Shown: positions 10,180 to 21,432, numbered from the stretch's first letter. The stretch: DNA of 64,000 nucleotides from Lautropia sp. (GCA_030530775.1 JAUMUG010000005.1:62001-126000), one strand, 5' to 3'. Notes: generated from the letters alone by a model not told the origin. A program made the numbers and translations.

Positions 10180-10716
10180 ATGGATACCCAACACAATGAT
10201 GCCGGCACGCTGGCTTTCCGTCTGACCGGTTGGCTGACCCTTGGCCTGATAGGCGTGCTGATGGCTGCCTGCACGGCTTTGCCCGAGCGTACCCGGCCCC
10301 AGCGCACCACGCCTTCGACGACCCTGCCCGGCAAACCGGCCGCTCCGTCGATCGCCGATTTCTCGGGCCATTGCCAGCAGAAGGAAATCGACGGTTTCAC
10401 CGAAGACGCCCGTTTGCAGATCAGCGGTGGTCAGGTGCAGATGCTGGACTGGTCCATCAAGGTCGGCCGTAAGGGCCAGTGCCGGTTCGACCTGGCCGAT
10501 TTCCGGCAAACCAGGAATTCGCCGCACATCGAACTGCAGGCAGTGAGTGCCGGCCAGCGCAGCAGTTGCAAACTGCTGGTTTACGGGGAGCCGCGCCGAC
10601 TGACGTTGGCCCACAGAGGTTGTGACGCCTTCTGCAGCAAGAAAGGTCTCAGCGAAGAGGCCTGGCCGGTGATGTTCAATCCGACGACGGGCCGCTGCGC
10701 CAGTCTCGATCGCTGA
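10180..10716 (+). CDS. Unrecognised Cys-rich lipoprotein inside the gat operon
   Basis: I do not recognise this family. The 178-residue product has an N-terminal hydrophobic segment ending in a lipobox (LMAAC, Cys at about residue 28), so it should be lipidated. A Pro/Thr-rich linker follows. A small globular domain then holds six further cysteines (GHC, GQC, SSC, RGC, AFC, GRC), which could make three disulfides in the periplasm. I chose ATG 10180 because the signal segment follows it closely. The open frame continues upstream to 9922, over gatA, without signal-like features. It lies 107 bases after gatA and 19 before gatB, so it is probably co-transcribed, although its location gives no functional link to tRNA amidation. 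Confidence 0.8.
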   Translation: MDTQHNDAGTLAFRLTGWLTLGLIGVLMAACTALPERTRPQRTTPSTTLPGKPAAPSIADFSGHCQQKEIDGFTEDARLQISGGQVQMLDWSIKVGRKGQCRFDLADFRQTRNSPHIELQAVSAGQRSSCKLLVYGEPRRLTLAHRGCDAFCSKKGLSEEAWPVMFNPTTGRCASLDR

Positions 10717-10735
10717 TTCCGGAGAGAAGCCTGCC

Positions 10736-12214
<1,479 letters not shown>

Positions 12215-12222
12215 CAGGCCGA

Positions 12223-12903
12223 TCAGTGGCTCGACTCGGGCGTACCGGCAATGTGTGCCAGCAGCTCTTTCAGCCGGTTGGCGTTGGCCTGGTAATCCTT
12301 GTTGATCCGTTCGCGCTCGTTGCGACGTTCCTTGATCAGTGAATCCTCGGCCAGAATGGCGTTGGCGATCGAGGAAATCCGCTGCTCGCGGGCGAAGGGC
12401 AGCTTGGTGTTGGGCTGCTGCTGGGCCAGCCATTCTTCGGCAGCCTTCTTTTCTTCCTGCAGGCTCTTGTCCAGCACGAGAATCCGCTGCACTGCTGCCT
12501 TGATCTCTTCGTCGATAAGCGTCAGTTGCTGCTGCTGACGGCGCTGCAGATCTTCCGGACTTTGGTAGGTCAGCAGCAGGTGGCGGTCACGGGCCTGCTG
12601 GGCACGCTGAATCCGCTCCTGTTCGGCGCGGACCAAGGCCTGTTGTGCGGCAGCCCGTTCTTCGGCACGGGTCATCGGCGGCGGCACGATGCGTCGTGTC
12701 GATCCGTCGCGGTTCAGTTCACGAACCGCGCGCTTGGCACAGGCTTGAATCGGTTGATCGGAGGAGATGACGCGTCCCTGATCATCGGTACACACGTAGA
12801 TCGGCGTGCTGTTTCCCGGTTGTGCCCAGGCAAGCCGTGCGCTTCCCGGCGCGGCGGCCAGGATCAACAACGACAGGAGGATGGGAACGCGATAGGGGCT
12901 CAT
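12223..12903 (-). CDS. DUF4124-domain protein with coiled coil, periplasmic
   Basis: The function is unknown. The 226-residue product has a cleavable signal peptide (about residues 1-27, ending AWA). A DUF4124-like segment IYVCTDDQGRVISSDQPIQAC with two Cys that may pair is followed by a long charged helix. From about residue 75 to 220 it is rich in Q, E, R and A (RAEERAAAQQAL, RRQQQQLTLIDEEIKAAVQ) and predicted to be a coiled coil. Small DUF4124 proteins of this layout are common in betaproteobacteria. It starts 13 bases after the stop of pyrE on the same strand, so the two may be co-transcribed. Confidence 0.82.
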   Translation of the reverse strand: MSPYRVPILLSLLILAAAPGSARLAWAQPGNSTPIYVCTDDQGRVISSDQPIQACAKRAVRELNRDGSTRRIVPPPMTRAEERAAAQQALVRAEQERIQRAQQARDRHLLLTYQSPEDLQRRQQQQLTLIDEEIKAAVQRILVLDKSLQEEKKAAEEWLAQQQPNTKLPFAREQRISSIANAILAEDSLIKERRNERERINKDYQANANRLKELLAHIAGTPESSH

Positions 12904-12916
12904 TCCTCCACTGTAG

Positions 12917-13609
12917 TCATGCCGAGTGGTTCACGCCATACCGACGACGATATTCGGAGATAGCCGCTCGATAAGCGGCGTGTGGCTGTGTGGAATTCTG
13001 TGGCGCATCGATGAATCCGAGCAGATCGTCGAGCGTCGCCAGCGCATAGACTTCCAGCTCCCAGCGCTGCCGTACCTCTTCCACTGCCGACCGGGCTTCC
13101 ACGATATCGGCCGTACCTGCCCGTTCCATCCGGTCCAATGCGATGAACACCGCGGCCGGCGTGGCTCCGGCCGCGTGGATGATGTCCACCGATTCGCGTA
13201 CCGAAGTGCCCGCCGAGATCACGTCATCGATGATGGCGACCCGGCCGCTCAGCGGCCTACCAACCAACACCCCGCCTTCGCCATGGTCTTTCTTTTCCTT
13301 GCGGTTGAAGGCAAAGGGTATGTTGCGACCTCTGGCGGCACAGGCCACTGCCATGGCCGAGGCCAGCGTGATGCCCTTGTAAGCTGGCCCGAACAGCACG
13401 TCGAAGCGCTGGGTCGGATCGGCCCGTTCCACTTCCAGCAATCGATCGGCGTAAAAACCAGCCAATCGTCCCAGTCCGGCTCCGTCCGAAAACAACCCTG
13501 CATTGAAGAAGTAGGGTGACAGTCGGCCCGCCTTGGTTTTGAACTCACCGAAGCGCAACGCGCCGGTGTCGATGGCGAACTGGATAAACTCATGGGATAG
13601 CGTGCTCAT
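12917..13609 (-). CDS. pyrE: Orotate phosphoribosyltransferase
   Basis: PyrE joins orotate to PRPP to make OMP in de novo pyrimidine synthesis. The 230-residue product has the catalytic loop NRKEKKDHGEGG at about residues 101-112 and the PRPP-binding motif VAIIDDVISAGTSVRES at about residues 122-138. The usual N-terminal FKTKAGRLSPYFFNAG substrate loop is also present. The start lies 11 bases from the divergent exonuclease III gene, so the two promoters must overlap the opposite coding regions or be packed into a very short space. Confidence 0.97.
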   Translation of the reverse strand: MSTLSHEFIQFAIDTGALRFGEFKTKAGRLSPYFFNAGLFSDGAGLGRLAGFYADRLLEVERADPTQRFDVLFGPAYKGITLASAMAVACAARGRNIPFAFNRKEKKDHGEGGVLVGRPLSGRVAIIDDVISAGTSVRESVDIIHAAGATPAAVFIALDRMERAGTADIVEARSAVEEVRQRWELEVYALATLDDLLGFIDAPQNSTQPHAAYRAAISEYRRRYGVNHSA

Positions 13610-13620
13610 AAGGTGCTTTC

Positions 13621-14397
13621 ATGTTGCGAGTGGTCTCCCAGAATCTTAACGGTATCCGGTCCGCGGCCCGAAAGGGTTGGTTCGAATGGGCCGCCGGCAT
13701 CGAGGCCGATGTCATCTGCGTGCAGGAAGTGCGCGCCCAGCTGGCCGACATGGGCGAGGCCATGCGCGCCATCGGCCCGGCCACCGGCCATTTTCATCTG
13801 GCCGAACGCAAGGGCTACAGCGGTGTCGGCATCTACACCCGCCATCGGCCGGCCGGCATTCGTGAGGGCTTCGGCCAAGCCGTCTTCGACGCCGAAGGGC
13901 GCTACCTCGAAATGGACTTCGGCACTCACTCCATCATTTCGGTCTATGTGCCCTCCGGCTCCTCATCCGGAGAACGGCTGGCGCAGAAGTTCGTCTTCAT
14001 GGAAGCCTTTGCCCGGCATATGCGCGACCTGAAGGAAAGCGGCCGCGAAATCATCCTTTGCGGCGATTGGAATGTCGCCCACAAGGAAATCGACCTCAAG
14101 AACTGGCGCTCCAACCAGAAAAACTCCGGCTTTCTGCCCGAAGAGCGCCAATGGCTGACCCACCTGTTCGACGACATCGGTTTCATCGACGTCTTCCGGC
14201 TGCTGGACCAGCGGGCCGAACAGTACACTTGGTGGAGCAATCGTGGCCAGGCATGGGCGAAGAATGTCGGCTGGCGTCTGGACTACCAGATCGCCACCCC
14301 CGGCATCGCCACGACTGCACAGCGCGTCGAAATCTACAAGGATGAACGCTTCTCGGATCACGCGCCGCTGATCATCGATTATGCGTGGGGAGCCTGA
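13621..14397 (+). CDS. xthA: Exodeoxyribonuclease III / AP endonuclease, XthA family
   Basis: This repair enzyme would cut DNA at abasic sites and trim 3' ends with Mg2+. The 258-residue endonuclease/exonuclease/phosphatase domain shows the metal-binding Glu in ICVQEVRAQ, the GDWNVAHKEIDLKNW motif (Asp/Asn of the active site), a WWSNRGQAW-containing loop and the terminal DHAPL histidine. It starts divergently only 11 bases from pyrE. The proximity of a uracil glycosylase 12 kb away is not an operon link. Confidence 0.95.
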   Translation: MLRVVSQNLNGIRSAARKGWFEWAAGIEADVICVQEVRAQLADMGEAMRAIGPATGHFHLAERKGYSGVGIYTRHRPAGIREGFGQAVFDAEGRYLEMDFGTHSIISVYVPSGSSSGERLAQKFVFMEAFARHMRDLKESGREIILCGDWNVAHKEIDLKNWRSNQKNSGFLPEERQWLTHLFDDIGFIDVFRLLDQRAEQYTWWSNRGQAWAKNVGWRLDYQIATPGIATTAQRVEIYKDERFSDHAPLIIDYAWGA

Positions 14398-14626
14398 AGC
14401 GGTCGCTGAGATGGGCCTGTTTCAGTGCTTCCCGGGTCTCGGTCGTATCCGTATGGAGTGAGGGCGACTATTTTTGGCACAGGGCCCTGCCCGACGGATT
14501 CCGGCGGAATTTTACGGAACCCGGCGGGTATGCAACGTTTCCGTCGGCTGGATCAGCCCTGTGCCCGACATGCCGGCCTGCATGACGCTGGCTGACACGT
14601 CGGGGAACAGAGAAGCCGTATTGGAA

Positions 14627-15748
14627 TCATGGTTGCCCTGATTCTGCGGCAGGAGCCTCTACAGCCGGCTGTTCCGCAATGGGCTGTGCTGCTGCAGGCT
14701 GCTCGGCGGCCGGCTGCTCGGCAGCGGCTTGCTGGGCGTCGGTGTTCCGGGCTTCATCGGATTTCTCCGGGGTTTGCCAGAAGAGCCAGCCGCTCTGACC
14801 ACTGTAGGTGCTGCGGTCGTCGACGATGTAGGCGCCTGTGTCCTCCAGACGGGCGCCACCGAAGGTCCAGTTGGATTCGACCCGCCACAGCGAGCAGTTC
14901 AGACGCTTGACTTCCGTATTGCCGGTGTTGTGGCAGAGACGGACTTCGCCGGCCTTTTCTCCCTTGAACAGAATCAGTTCGTTGTAGACACTGTCTGCGC
15001 CTTCCCAGCGCTTCAGTACCTGGTAGTACGGAATGGTTTCGCCGGCACGGAGTTCAAATTCCGAGTCACTCTGTGCGGTGCGAACCTGGTTGTCCCACCG
15101 GTTCCGGACCTCGATGTTCTTGCCGAGCGAAAGCAGCAGATTGCCAGGCTGCGCTGCCACCTCCGGTTTGAATTTGATGTAACCGTTGTCGCCGACCGTC
15201 ACGTCGTCCATACTGAATTCCATGCCCAGATTGACATCCAGATCTCTGAAGCCACCTTCCAGGGGCTGGGGGCCGTTGCCGCCGCTGGCTGCGCCGAAGG
15301 ATCTGACTGACAGCATCATGCTGGTGCCATAGGATGCGTCATTGGAAGCACGGTAGACCTGCTGCGTTCCATAGGTGTTGGGGATGGTCGGGTTCACCAC
15401 CTGCGTGCCACCCGGAACCGGACCGCTCCATTGAACCGCGGCCATGCCGAAATAAAGGGGATAGGGGCGGTCGCGGCCAATGACCGAATAGGTATTGGAG
15501 ACCAGAATGCTGGCCAGTACTTCGGCGCTGACGCCCTCTTCGGTGACGGCACCGTTGCCGTTGCTGACCGCTGCCGAGGTTTCCTGCGTGGATTCTGCGG
15601 CACCGGCGGCGCTGGCGGCCTTGGTGCCGAGGCTGCTGGAGCCGGCCGGATCGGCGCTGCCCCCGCCGCTATCGCCGCTGCCGCAGCCGGCCAGCAAAGC
15701 CAGCAGCGCAGCGCCGGCCAACAGAGAATTCGTTTTGGAAATGTTCAT
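14627..15748 (-). CDS. Unrecognised lipoprotein with AEQP-rich C-terminal tail
   Basis: The family is not recognised. From the chosen ATG at 15748 (AGGAAGAAGG directly upstream) the 373-residue product begins MNISKTNSLL. A lipobox LLAGC places the lipidated Cys at about residue 22, and a Gly/Ser/Ala-rich linker follows. The central region (about residues 75-320) is a mixed, Trp- and Gly-containing secreted domain with one close Cys pair (LCHNTG and LNCSLW). The last 35 or so residues are a low-complexity tail of AEQPA repeats. An upstream extension to 15847 is basic and lacks a signal. It is probably surface or periplasmic and lineage-restricted. There are no obvious operon partners. Confidence 0.75.
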   Translation of the reverse strand: MNISKTNSLLAGAALLALLAGCGSGDSGGGSADPAGSSSLGTKAASAAGAAESTQETSAAVSNGNGAVTEEGVSAEVLASILVSNTYSVIGRDRPYPLYFGMAAVQWSGPVPGGTQVVNPTIPNTYGTQQVYRASNDASYGTSMMLSVRSFGAASGGNGPQPLEGGFRDLDVNLGMEFSMDDVTVGDNGYIKFKPEVAAQPGNLLLSLGKNIEVRNRWDNQVRTAQSDSEFELRAGETIPYYQVLKRWEGADSVYNELILFKGEKAGEVRLCHNTGNTEVKRLNCSLWRVESNWTFGGARLEDTGAYIVDDRSTYSGQSGWLFWQTPEKSDEARNTDAQQAAAEQPAAEQPAAAQPIAEQPAVEAPAAESGQP

Positions 15749-16407
15749 GCCCTTCTTCCTCTCTCTACCTTCGAATGAACTGTCGCCAACGGTAGCCAAT
15801 GTTTGGCCGCAGGGATGGCAACGTCGATGATGGCTTTTTGGGATCACACCCGGAGGAAAGTCGCATGCCGGAGATTCGATCGGTTTCCTGCGTCTTGCGC
15901 CGGGACGGTCCGTCCGGGCAGCGGCATGATCGAAATCCTTTCATGCTGCTTCGCTTTTTCCTCCATCGGTTGCACGGGCCTCTGTAATGACAGGAAAAGT
16001 ACGTCGGGGCTCCATGCTTCCAGCCATCCGTGACGATGCTAAATCGCGCAAAGATACGCAAATGAGAAGTTGTCGGTGTGAAATACGGAGTTAAGCAATG
16101 TCACCTCGTTCAACTCCTGTCATACTGGCGAACAACGGGTCTTTCGAAAAACCGCCCCGTCCGTGTTCGGTTCGGTGCGCAAGAGATGTTTGCCGGGTCA
16201 CGCTTGCTGTGCCACCATGAAATAAGCCGGCCACCCCGTCATCCAGGGCTGGCCGGCGTAATGGGCAGGCAGCCCGTGAGCCGTCGGGACACTGACCCGT
16301 TCGAGGGGCACGGGGCAGACCGGTTGATGGTGCCGTCGTCCGGGCAGCCCGGGCATATCCGATATGCCCGGGCGGTCGCAGTGTTTGCCCGCGGTCTGCC
16401 GGGCGGA
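15749..16407. other. Intergenic region with two strong inverted repeats
   Basis: This 660-base gap lies between maeB (3' side) and the lipoprotein gene (5' side), both on the minus strand. It must hold the lipoprotein promoter. No gene is convincing. Two hairpins stand out: GCCGGCCA/TGGCCGGC at 16226-16257, and 12-base arms CCCGGGCATATC/GATATGCCCGGG around a single C at 16348-16372. The second lies 35 bases beyond the maeB stop and may end or stabilise that transcript, but neither has a T-tract. Confidence 0.5.
16348..16372 (-). terminator. Candidate 3' hairpin of maeB
   Basis: A perfect 12-base inverted repeat with a one-base centre lies 35 bases downstream of the maeB stop. When folded, the innermost bases would form the loop. 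No run of T follows on the minus strand, so it may act as an mRNA-stabilising stem or a Rho-assisted end rather than a classic intrinsic terminator. Confidence 0.35.
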
Positions 16408-18738
16408 TCAGTTGCCCGCTGCCATCAGCTGCTTGTGTTTGCCGGCAGCCACTTCGGCCACGGCCAGTGCAGTCATGTTGATCAGGCGACGGACGGTGGC
16501 CGATGGTGTCATCACGTGAGCCGGTGCGACACTGCCCAGCAGAATCGGTCCGATCGTCACACCGTGACCATCGAAAGTCTTCAGCACGTTGAACAGGATG
16601 TTGGCGGCATCCAGGTTCGGACAGACCAGCAGATTGGCTTCGCCGTGCAGGGTGCCGTCGTGTACGGCCTTGTCACGCAGTTCCGGCAGGAACGCGGCGT
16701 CACCGTGCATTTCACCGTCGCATTCGATGTGTGGCGCCAGTTGCCGGAACAGGTCGCGTGCCTCGCGCATTTTGATGGCCGAGGAACGGCGTGAGGAGCC
16801 GAATTGCGAGTGTGACAGGAACGCCACCTTCGGCGGAATGCCGAAGTTGCTGACTTCGTCGGCAGCCATCACAGCGATCTTTGCCAGCATGGTGGCATCC
16901 GGTTCTTCGTTGACGTAGGTGTCGGTGATGAACACGGTGCGCTGGCCCATCATCAGCGCGTTCAGCGTGGCCAGACCCGGGGCGCCGGGACGGGCGCCGA
17001 TCACGTCCTTGATGTGCCCCAGGTGCACGTCGAAGCGGCCCAGCGTGCCGCACAGCATGGTGTCGGCATCGCCATGGCGCACCATCAGCGCCGCGATCAG
17101 GGTGGTGGAGCGACGGACGCCTTCCTTGGCTGCTTCCAGCGACACGCCGTCGCGACCCATCAGGCGGTGGTATTCATTCCAGTAGATCTGGAAGCGGGAG
17201 TCGTTGTTCGGGTCGATGACTTCGACATCCTTGCCCGGCCGGATGCGCAGGCCGGCTTTCTTGATGCGGGCTTCTATCACGTCGGGCCGGCCTATCAGGA
17301 TCGGGCGGGCAAGACTTTCATCGACGACGACCTGAACGGCGCGCAGCACGCGTTCGTCTTCGCCTTCGGCATAGGCCACCCGCTTGATGGCATCTGGCGC
17401 TGCCTTGGCCGCGGCCACCACCGGACGCATCAGCATGCCCGACTGGTAGACGAAGCGGTTCAGTTTCTGCCGATAGGCGTCGATATCCTTGATCGGTCGG
17501 GTGGCCACGCCCGAGGCCGCGGCCGCTTCGGCCACGGCTGGCGCGATGCGCAGAATCAGGCGGGGATCGAAAGGCGTCGGGATGATGTATTCCGGTCCGA
17601 AGTTCAGATCCTTGCCGACGTAGGCGCTGGCCACTTCATCACTGGCCTCGGCCTTGGCCAGTGCCGCGATCTCGCGCACGCAGGCCAGTTTCATCTCTTC
17701 TGTGATGCGCGAGGCGCCGCAATCCAGTGCGCCCCGGAAGATGTACGGGAAGCACAGCACGTTGTTGACCTGGTTCGGATAGTCCGAACGGCCGGTGGCG
17801 ATGATGCAGTCACTGCGGGCGGCGCGGGCCACCTCGGGGCGGATTTCCGGCTCGGGGTTGGCCAGCGCCAGAATCACCGGTTGTCGCGCCATGGTCTTGA
17901 CCATGTCTTCGGTCAGCACGCCGGCGGTCGAGCAGCCCAGGAACACGTCGGCGTCGCGCACGACGTCGGCCAGGGTCCGCGCTTCGGTCTCCTGCGCATA
18001 GCGGGCCTTGGAATCGTCCATGCCGCCCGGGCGGCCTTTGTAGATCACACCCTTCGAGTCGACGACATAGATGTTCTCGCGCTTGATACCGAGTGCCACC
18101 ATGATGTCCAGGCAGGCGATGGCGGCTGCACCGGCGCCCGAGGCAGCCACCTTCACTTCATCCAGCTTCTTGCCGACGAGTTCCAGTCCGTTCAACAGGG
18201 CGGCACCCGAAATGATGGCGGTGCCGTGTTGGTCATCGTGAAAGACCGGAATCTTCAGCCGTTCACGCAGTTGGCGTTCGATGTAGAAGCACTCGGGCGC
18301 CTTGATGTCTTCGAGGTTGATGCCGCCCAACGTGGGTTCCAGTGCGGCGATGATCTCGACCAGTTTGTCGGGGTCGTGCTCGGCCAGTTCGATGTCGAAC
18401 ACATCGATGTCGGCAAACTTCTTGAACAGGCAGCCCTTGCCTTCCATCACGGGTTTGCCAGCCAGCGGGCCGATGTCGCCCAGACCCAGCACTGCGGTGC
18501 CGTTGGTGATGACGCCGACCAGATTGCCACGCGAGGTGTAGTCGGCGGCCTTGGCGGGATCGGCCTGGATGTCGAGACAGGGATAGGCGACGCCGGGCGA
18601 ATAGGCCAGCGACAGGTCACGTTGGTTGGACAGTGGTTTGGTCGGTGTAACGGAAATCTTGCCGGATTTGGGCGTGGCGTGATATTCACGCGCTGCATCG
18701 CGCAGAGCGGCTTCGGCAGCAGAAATTTGTGGGGCCAT
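16408..18738 (-). CDS. maeB: NADP-dependent malic enzyme with C-terminal phosphotransacetylase-like domain
   Basis: MaeB oxidatively decarboxylates malate to pyruvate and makes NADPH. The 776-residue length matches the hybrid MaeB family. The malic enzyme part (about residues 1-430) has [16 protein letters not shown]-type [21 protein letters not shown], and the nucleotide fold [17 protein letters not shown]. The phosphotransacetylase-like domain (about 440-770) is regulatory in this family rather than catalytic. No clear Shine-Dalgarno sequence precedes the ATG. The leader there is pyrimidine-rich. Confidence 0.96.
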   Translation of the reverse strand: MAPQISAAEAALRDAAREYHATPKSGKISVTPTKPLSNQRDLSLAYSPGVAYPCLDIQADPAKAADYTSRGNLVGVITNGTAVLGLGDIGPLAGKPVMEGKGCLFKKFADIDVFDIELAEHDPDKLVEIIAALEPTLGGINLEDIKAPECFYIERQLRERLKIPVFHDDQHGTAIISGAALLNGLELVGKKLDEVKVAASGAGAAAIACLDIMVALGIKRENIYVVDSKGVIYKGRPGGMDDSKARYAQETEARTLADVVRDADVFLGCSTAGVLTEDMVKTMARQPVILALANPEPEIRPEVARAARSDCIIATGRSDYPNQVNNVLCFPYIFRGALDCGASRITEEMKLACVREIAALAKAEASDEVASAYVGKDLNFGPEYIIPTPFDPRLILRIAPAVAEAAAASGVATRPIKDIDAYRQKLNRFVYQSGMLMRPVVAAAKAAPDAIKRVAYAEGEDERVLRAVQVVVDESLARPILIGRPDVIEARIKKAGLRIRPGKDVEVIDPNNDSRFQIYWNEYHRLMGRDGVSLEAAKEGVRRSTTLIAALMVRHGDADTMLCGTLGRFDVHLGHIKDVIGARPGAPGLATLNALMMGQRTVFITDTYVNEEPDATMLAKIAVMAADEVSNFGIPPKVAFLSHSQFGSSRRSSAIKMREARDLFRQLAPHIECDGEMHGDAAFLPELRDKAVHDGTLHGEANLLVCPNLDAANILFNVLKTFDGHGVTIGPILLGSVAPAHVMTPSATVRRLINMTALAVAEVAAGKHKQLMAAGN

Positions 18739-19165
18739 ATAAGGATGAGGAGCAGACCTGGTTGGTTATCCGTGCTCTGGGCGGAGTGCTTCGTTGCGAC
18801 AGACGGGCGGCAACGGCACTGATGCGGCTCGGCGAATGTCCGCCTCAGTGTTCGCCGTCGCTGCGGCGTTTGCGTCGGACCCGACCGGAACGGGGCCTCG
18901 ACGAAGGGCGCCAGGACACGCTTATGACAGAACGGCCGGGCCGACTGGCGACATGGCTGTTCCGAATCCCAGAAGATTACACCTATTGCAAAGACTGTGT
19001 GATTTTTGAGCTGGCTTTGTATCGTGTTTATTGTCGGGATGAATGTCTCGCTTTGCGCAAAGGGGGGTGCGCTGATGGGGTGCTTCGAACCGGCCGTCTG
19101 CGGACTGTGCGTGTCGTGCCGGGACCGTGGTGCGGACGGCCGTCACCCGCTGCTACACTCGGCGG
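18739..19165. other. Divergent intergenic region, maeB / ampG-like
   Basis: About 430 bases between two divergent genes. It should contain both promoters. An A/T-richer part near 18980-19030 is the most promoter-like stretch, but I could not define boxes with confidence. Open frames across it are shadows. Confidence 0.4.
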
Positions 19166-20656
19166 ATGACGCAAGCACGACAGCCCGGCCCCGGGTTATG
19201 GCACACCTATGGGCAAGTATTTGCATCGCGGCGGATCGCTGCGATGCTGCTGCTGGGCTTTTCCAGCGGGATGCCGTTGGCTCTCACCGCAGGTGCCCTG
19301 CAGGCATGGCTGACGGTCGAGGGCATCAGCCTGCGCACCATCGGCTATTTTGCCCTGGTGGGTCTGCCCTACACCTTCAAATTCGTCTGGGCCCCTCTAC
19401 TCGATCGTTTCGAGCCGATGTTGCTGGGCCGCCGCCGTGGCTGGATTCTGGTCTTCCAGGCCGGTATCGCGCTCGGCTGTCTGGCCTTGTCTCAGCTCGA
19501 TCCAACGCGGTCGGTGGGGTTGATTGCAGCACTGGCGCTGCTGGTCGCCTGGCTGTCCGCTTCGCAGGATGTGGTCTTCGATGCCTATCGGGCCGATCTG
19601 CTCGAGCCCGAAGAGCGTGGTGCCGGTGCCGCTGTGTCGGTGCTCGGCTATCGGCTGGGCATGCTGGTGTCGGGCGGCGGTGCCCTGATGCTGGCCGATA
19701 CCCGCCTGGGCTGGCCGGGTACCTATCGGCTGATGGCAGTGATGTTCCTGCTGTTGATGCTGGCCACGGTCTGGAGCCCCAGGCTGGCGCGCACCGAGGG
19801 CATTCGCAGCGCCGCCACCGCCGAGCTGCGCGGCTTTCTGGCGATGGTGGGCACGGGAGCACTGATCTGGTGGGCGGGTACCGGCCTGTCCGGCGCGCTC
19901 TTCGGTCCGCAGGCCGACATCGCTCGCACGCTGGGGCCGTTCGGTCCGTTGCTGCTGGAAACCGTGCTGATGCTGTTGACCGGCTTCGGTGCCGTGCTGA
20001 TGGCGCGTCGGGTCGGCTTTCCATCCTTTGTCGAGCCCTGGGATGCCTTTTTCTCGCGTGAGCGGGCGCTGGCCTTTTTGCTGCTGATCGTGCTCTACAA
20101 ACTGGGCGATGCTTTTGCCGGCAGCCTGTCGACCAGTTTTCTGCTGCGTGGGGTCGGTTTCAGCCAGACCGAGATCGGTGCCATCAACAAGGGCCTGGGT
20201 CTGATGGCGACCATCGTCGGGGCGCTGGTCGGCGGTGCCTGGCTGTCGTCCCGTTCGCTGTTCGGTGCACTGATGGCTTTCGGCGCGCTGCAGGCGGTTT
20301 CGAATCTGGGCTATTGGCTGCTGGCGATCGTGCCCAAGAATTACGGTCTGATGGTGCTGGCCATCGGTGTCGAGAACCTGTGTGGCGGTCTGGGTACCGC
20401 GGCCTTCGTGGCTTTTCTGATGGCGTTGACCGATCGACGTTTCTCGGCTGCGCAATATGCGCTGCTGTCGGCGCTGGCCGCGGTGGGCCGGGTGTATGTG
20501 GGCCCGGTGGCTGGCGTGGCCGTCGAGCAATATGGCTGGGCCAGCTTCTTTCTGATGACGGTGCTCGCTGCGCTGCCAGGGCTGCTGATGCTGTGGTGGT
20601 TGAGGCCCGCCATCGATGCACTCGACACCGCCACCCGCCGCCGACGGGAAGCATGA
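19166..20656 (+). CDS. ampG: AmpG-type muropeptide permease (MFS)
   Basis: AmpG imports GlcNAc-anhydroMurNAc peptides from the periplasm for cell-wall recycling. The 496-residue product, from the ATG at 19166, has about 12-14 hydrophobic segments and the AmpG-like opening LGFSSGMPLALTAGALQAWL. Further family-like segments are GYFALVGLPYTFKFVWAPLLDR and the SASQDVVFDAYRADLL loop. The open frame extends 13 codons upstream, without a better start. In enterobacteria AmpG also controls AmpC induction, but no ampR/ampC lies in this window. Here it would complement Slt, encoded at about 46-48 kb, which makes the anhydro-muropeptides. Confidence 0.9.
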   Translation: MTQARQPGPGLWHTYGQVFASRRIAAMLLLGFSSGMPLALTAGALQAWLTVEGISLRTIGYFALVGLPYTFKFVWAPLLDRFEPMLLGRRRGWILVFQAGIALGCLALSQLDPTRSVGLIAALALLVAWLSASQDVVFDAYRADLLEPEERGAGAAVSVLGYRLGMLVSGGGALMLADTRLGWPGTYRLMAVMFLLLMLATVWSPRLARTEGIRSAATAELRGFLAMVGTGALIWWAGTGLSGALFGPQADIARTLGPFGPLLLETVLMLLTGFGAVLMARRVGFPSFVEPWDAFFSRERALAFLLLIVLYKLGDAFAGSLSTSFLLRGVGFSQTEIGAINKGLGLMATIVGALVGGAWLSSRSLFGALMAFGALQAVSNLGYWLLAIVPKNYGLMVLAIGVENLCGGLGTAAFVAFLMALTDRRFSAAQYALLSALAAVGRVYVGPVAGVAVEQYGWASFFLMTVLAALPGLLMLWWLRPAIDALDTATRRRREA

Positions 20657-20997
20657 AGGGGGGCATGAAGGGGAGCCGTTGCGCCGTTCTTTTCTGCGTG
20701 GCGTGTACGTCCCCGAACCCGCATCCATGACCAGACCTTCAACCAGACCCGAAACGATCACCGCGCTTCGAAAAGCGGGGAAACGATGAATTCATGATTT
20801 ATGATTCATCATTCACGATGGGCAACGGGCAACGGGCAACGGGTGATGCGCGGTGGTCGACGGGCGGTGCGTGCTGTAATGACCGTCCCGGCTATCCGAA
20901 AGCCCGGAAACTCGCGATCCGAAGGCCGCCCGCCTACCGATGTTTTCTGCCCGTGGGGGCAGGGGCCGTCCGTTTCCGGTCGGGAGTATGTCGACTG
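20657..20997. repeat. Intergenic region with simple repeats
   Basis: No gene is seen in these 340 bases. Three simple repeats occur. GCATGAAGGGG is duplicated in tandem at the ampG stop (about 20651-20673). An A/T-rich ATGATT/TTCAT mirror-like stretch lies at about 20785-20818. GGGCAAC is repeated three times and then GGG at 20820-20843. The 7-base unit is not a codon multiple, and the run is outside any credible gene. The A/T-rich part stands out against the GC-rich surroundings. Confidence 0.55.
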
Positions 20998-21432
20998 CTA
21001 TAGATACCGTTTGACCTGCTTCCAGAGTCGTTGCTCCAGCGCATAGTGGCCGATTCTGTACAGTGTCCGGCGGGTCTTCGGGGATTTCAGCAGCACGGTG
21101 GCCACCGGGATCACGGCCACCAGGCCCAGCGCGGGGTAGCGGATCAGCGTGCGCATCGTCGTGCTGCGCGGAAAGGCGGGTTCGCCTTCGATGATCTTGG
21201 CCGGATCGGCATCGGGGTCGATCCGTTCCAGTCGTACCGTCGTCCCGCTCTCTGCTTCGGCGGATCCGGTGGCTTTGCGGGCTTGCTGGGCGGTTACGGC
21301 CCATTGGCTGATAGCCCGGGAGCGGTTGCGCTGAATGCGGGCGAATATCCCGGCGGCGCTTTCCCGATCACCCGTTCCAGGCGGGTCCTGTGTGCTCTGA
21401 TCGAGCGGCGTCTGTCCATTCCGGTCACTCAT
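20998..21432 (-). CDS. YqjK-like membrane-associated protein
   Basis: A small protein of 144 residues from ATG 21432, whose start overlaps the end of the preceding yqjE-like gene by 8 bases. The N-terminal half is charged and probably disordered. One hydrophobic segment (about residues 100-118, LGLVAVIPVATVLLKS region) is followed by a basic C-terminus. Its position as third gene after yqjD- and yqjE-like genes fits the yqjDEK arrangement of proteobacteria. The product of that locus has no established biochemical role. The family assignment rests mainly on context. Confidence 0.65.
   Translation of the reverse strand: MSDRNGQTPLDQSTQDPPGTGDRESAAGIFARIQRNRSRAISQWAVTAQQARKATGSAEAESGTTVRLERIDPDADPAKIIEGEPAFPRSTTMRTLIRYPALGLVAVIPVATVLLKSPKTRRTLYRIGHYALEQRLWKQVKRYL

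Noticed and set aside
17014-18822. Plus-strand open frame of 602 codons opposite maeB
   Set aside because: It is antisense to a clear malic enzyme. The translation is His/Gly/Asp-rich with no domain.
19397-20761. Minus-strand open frame of 454 codons opposite ampG
   Set aside because: Antisense to a membrane protein, giving a Gln/His/Arg-rich shadow without motifs.
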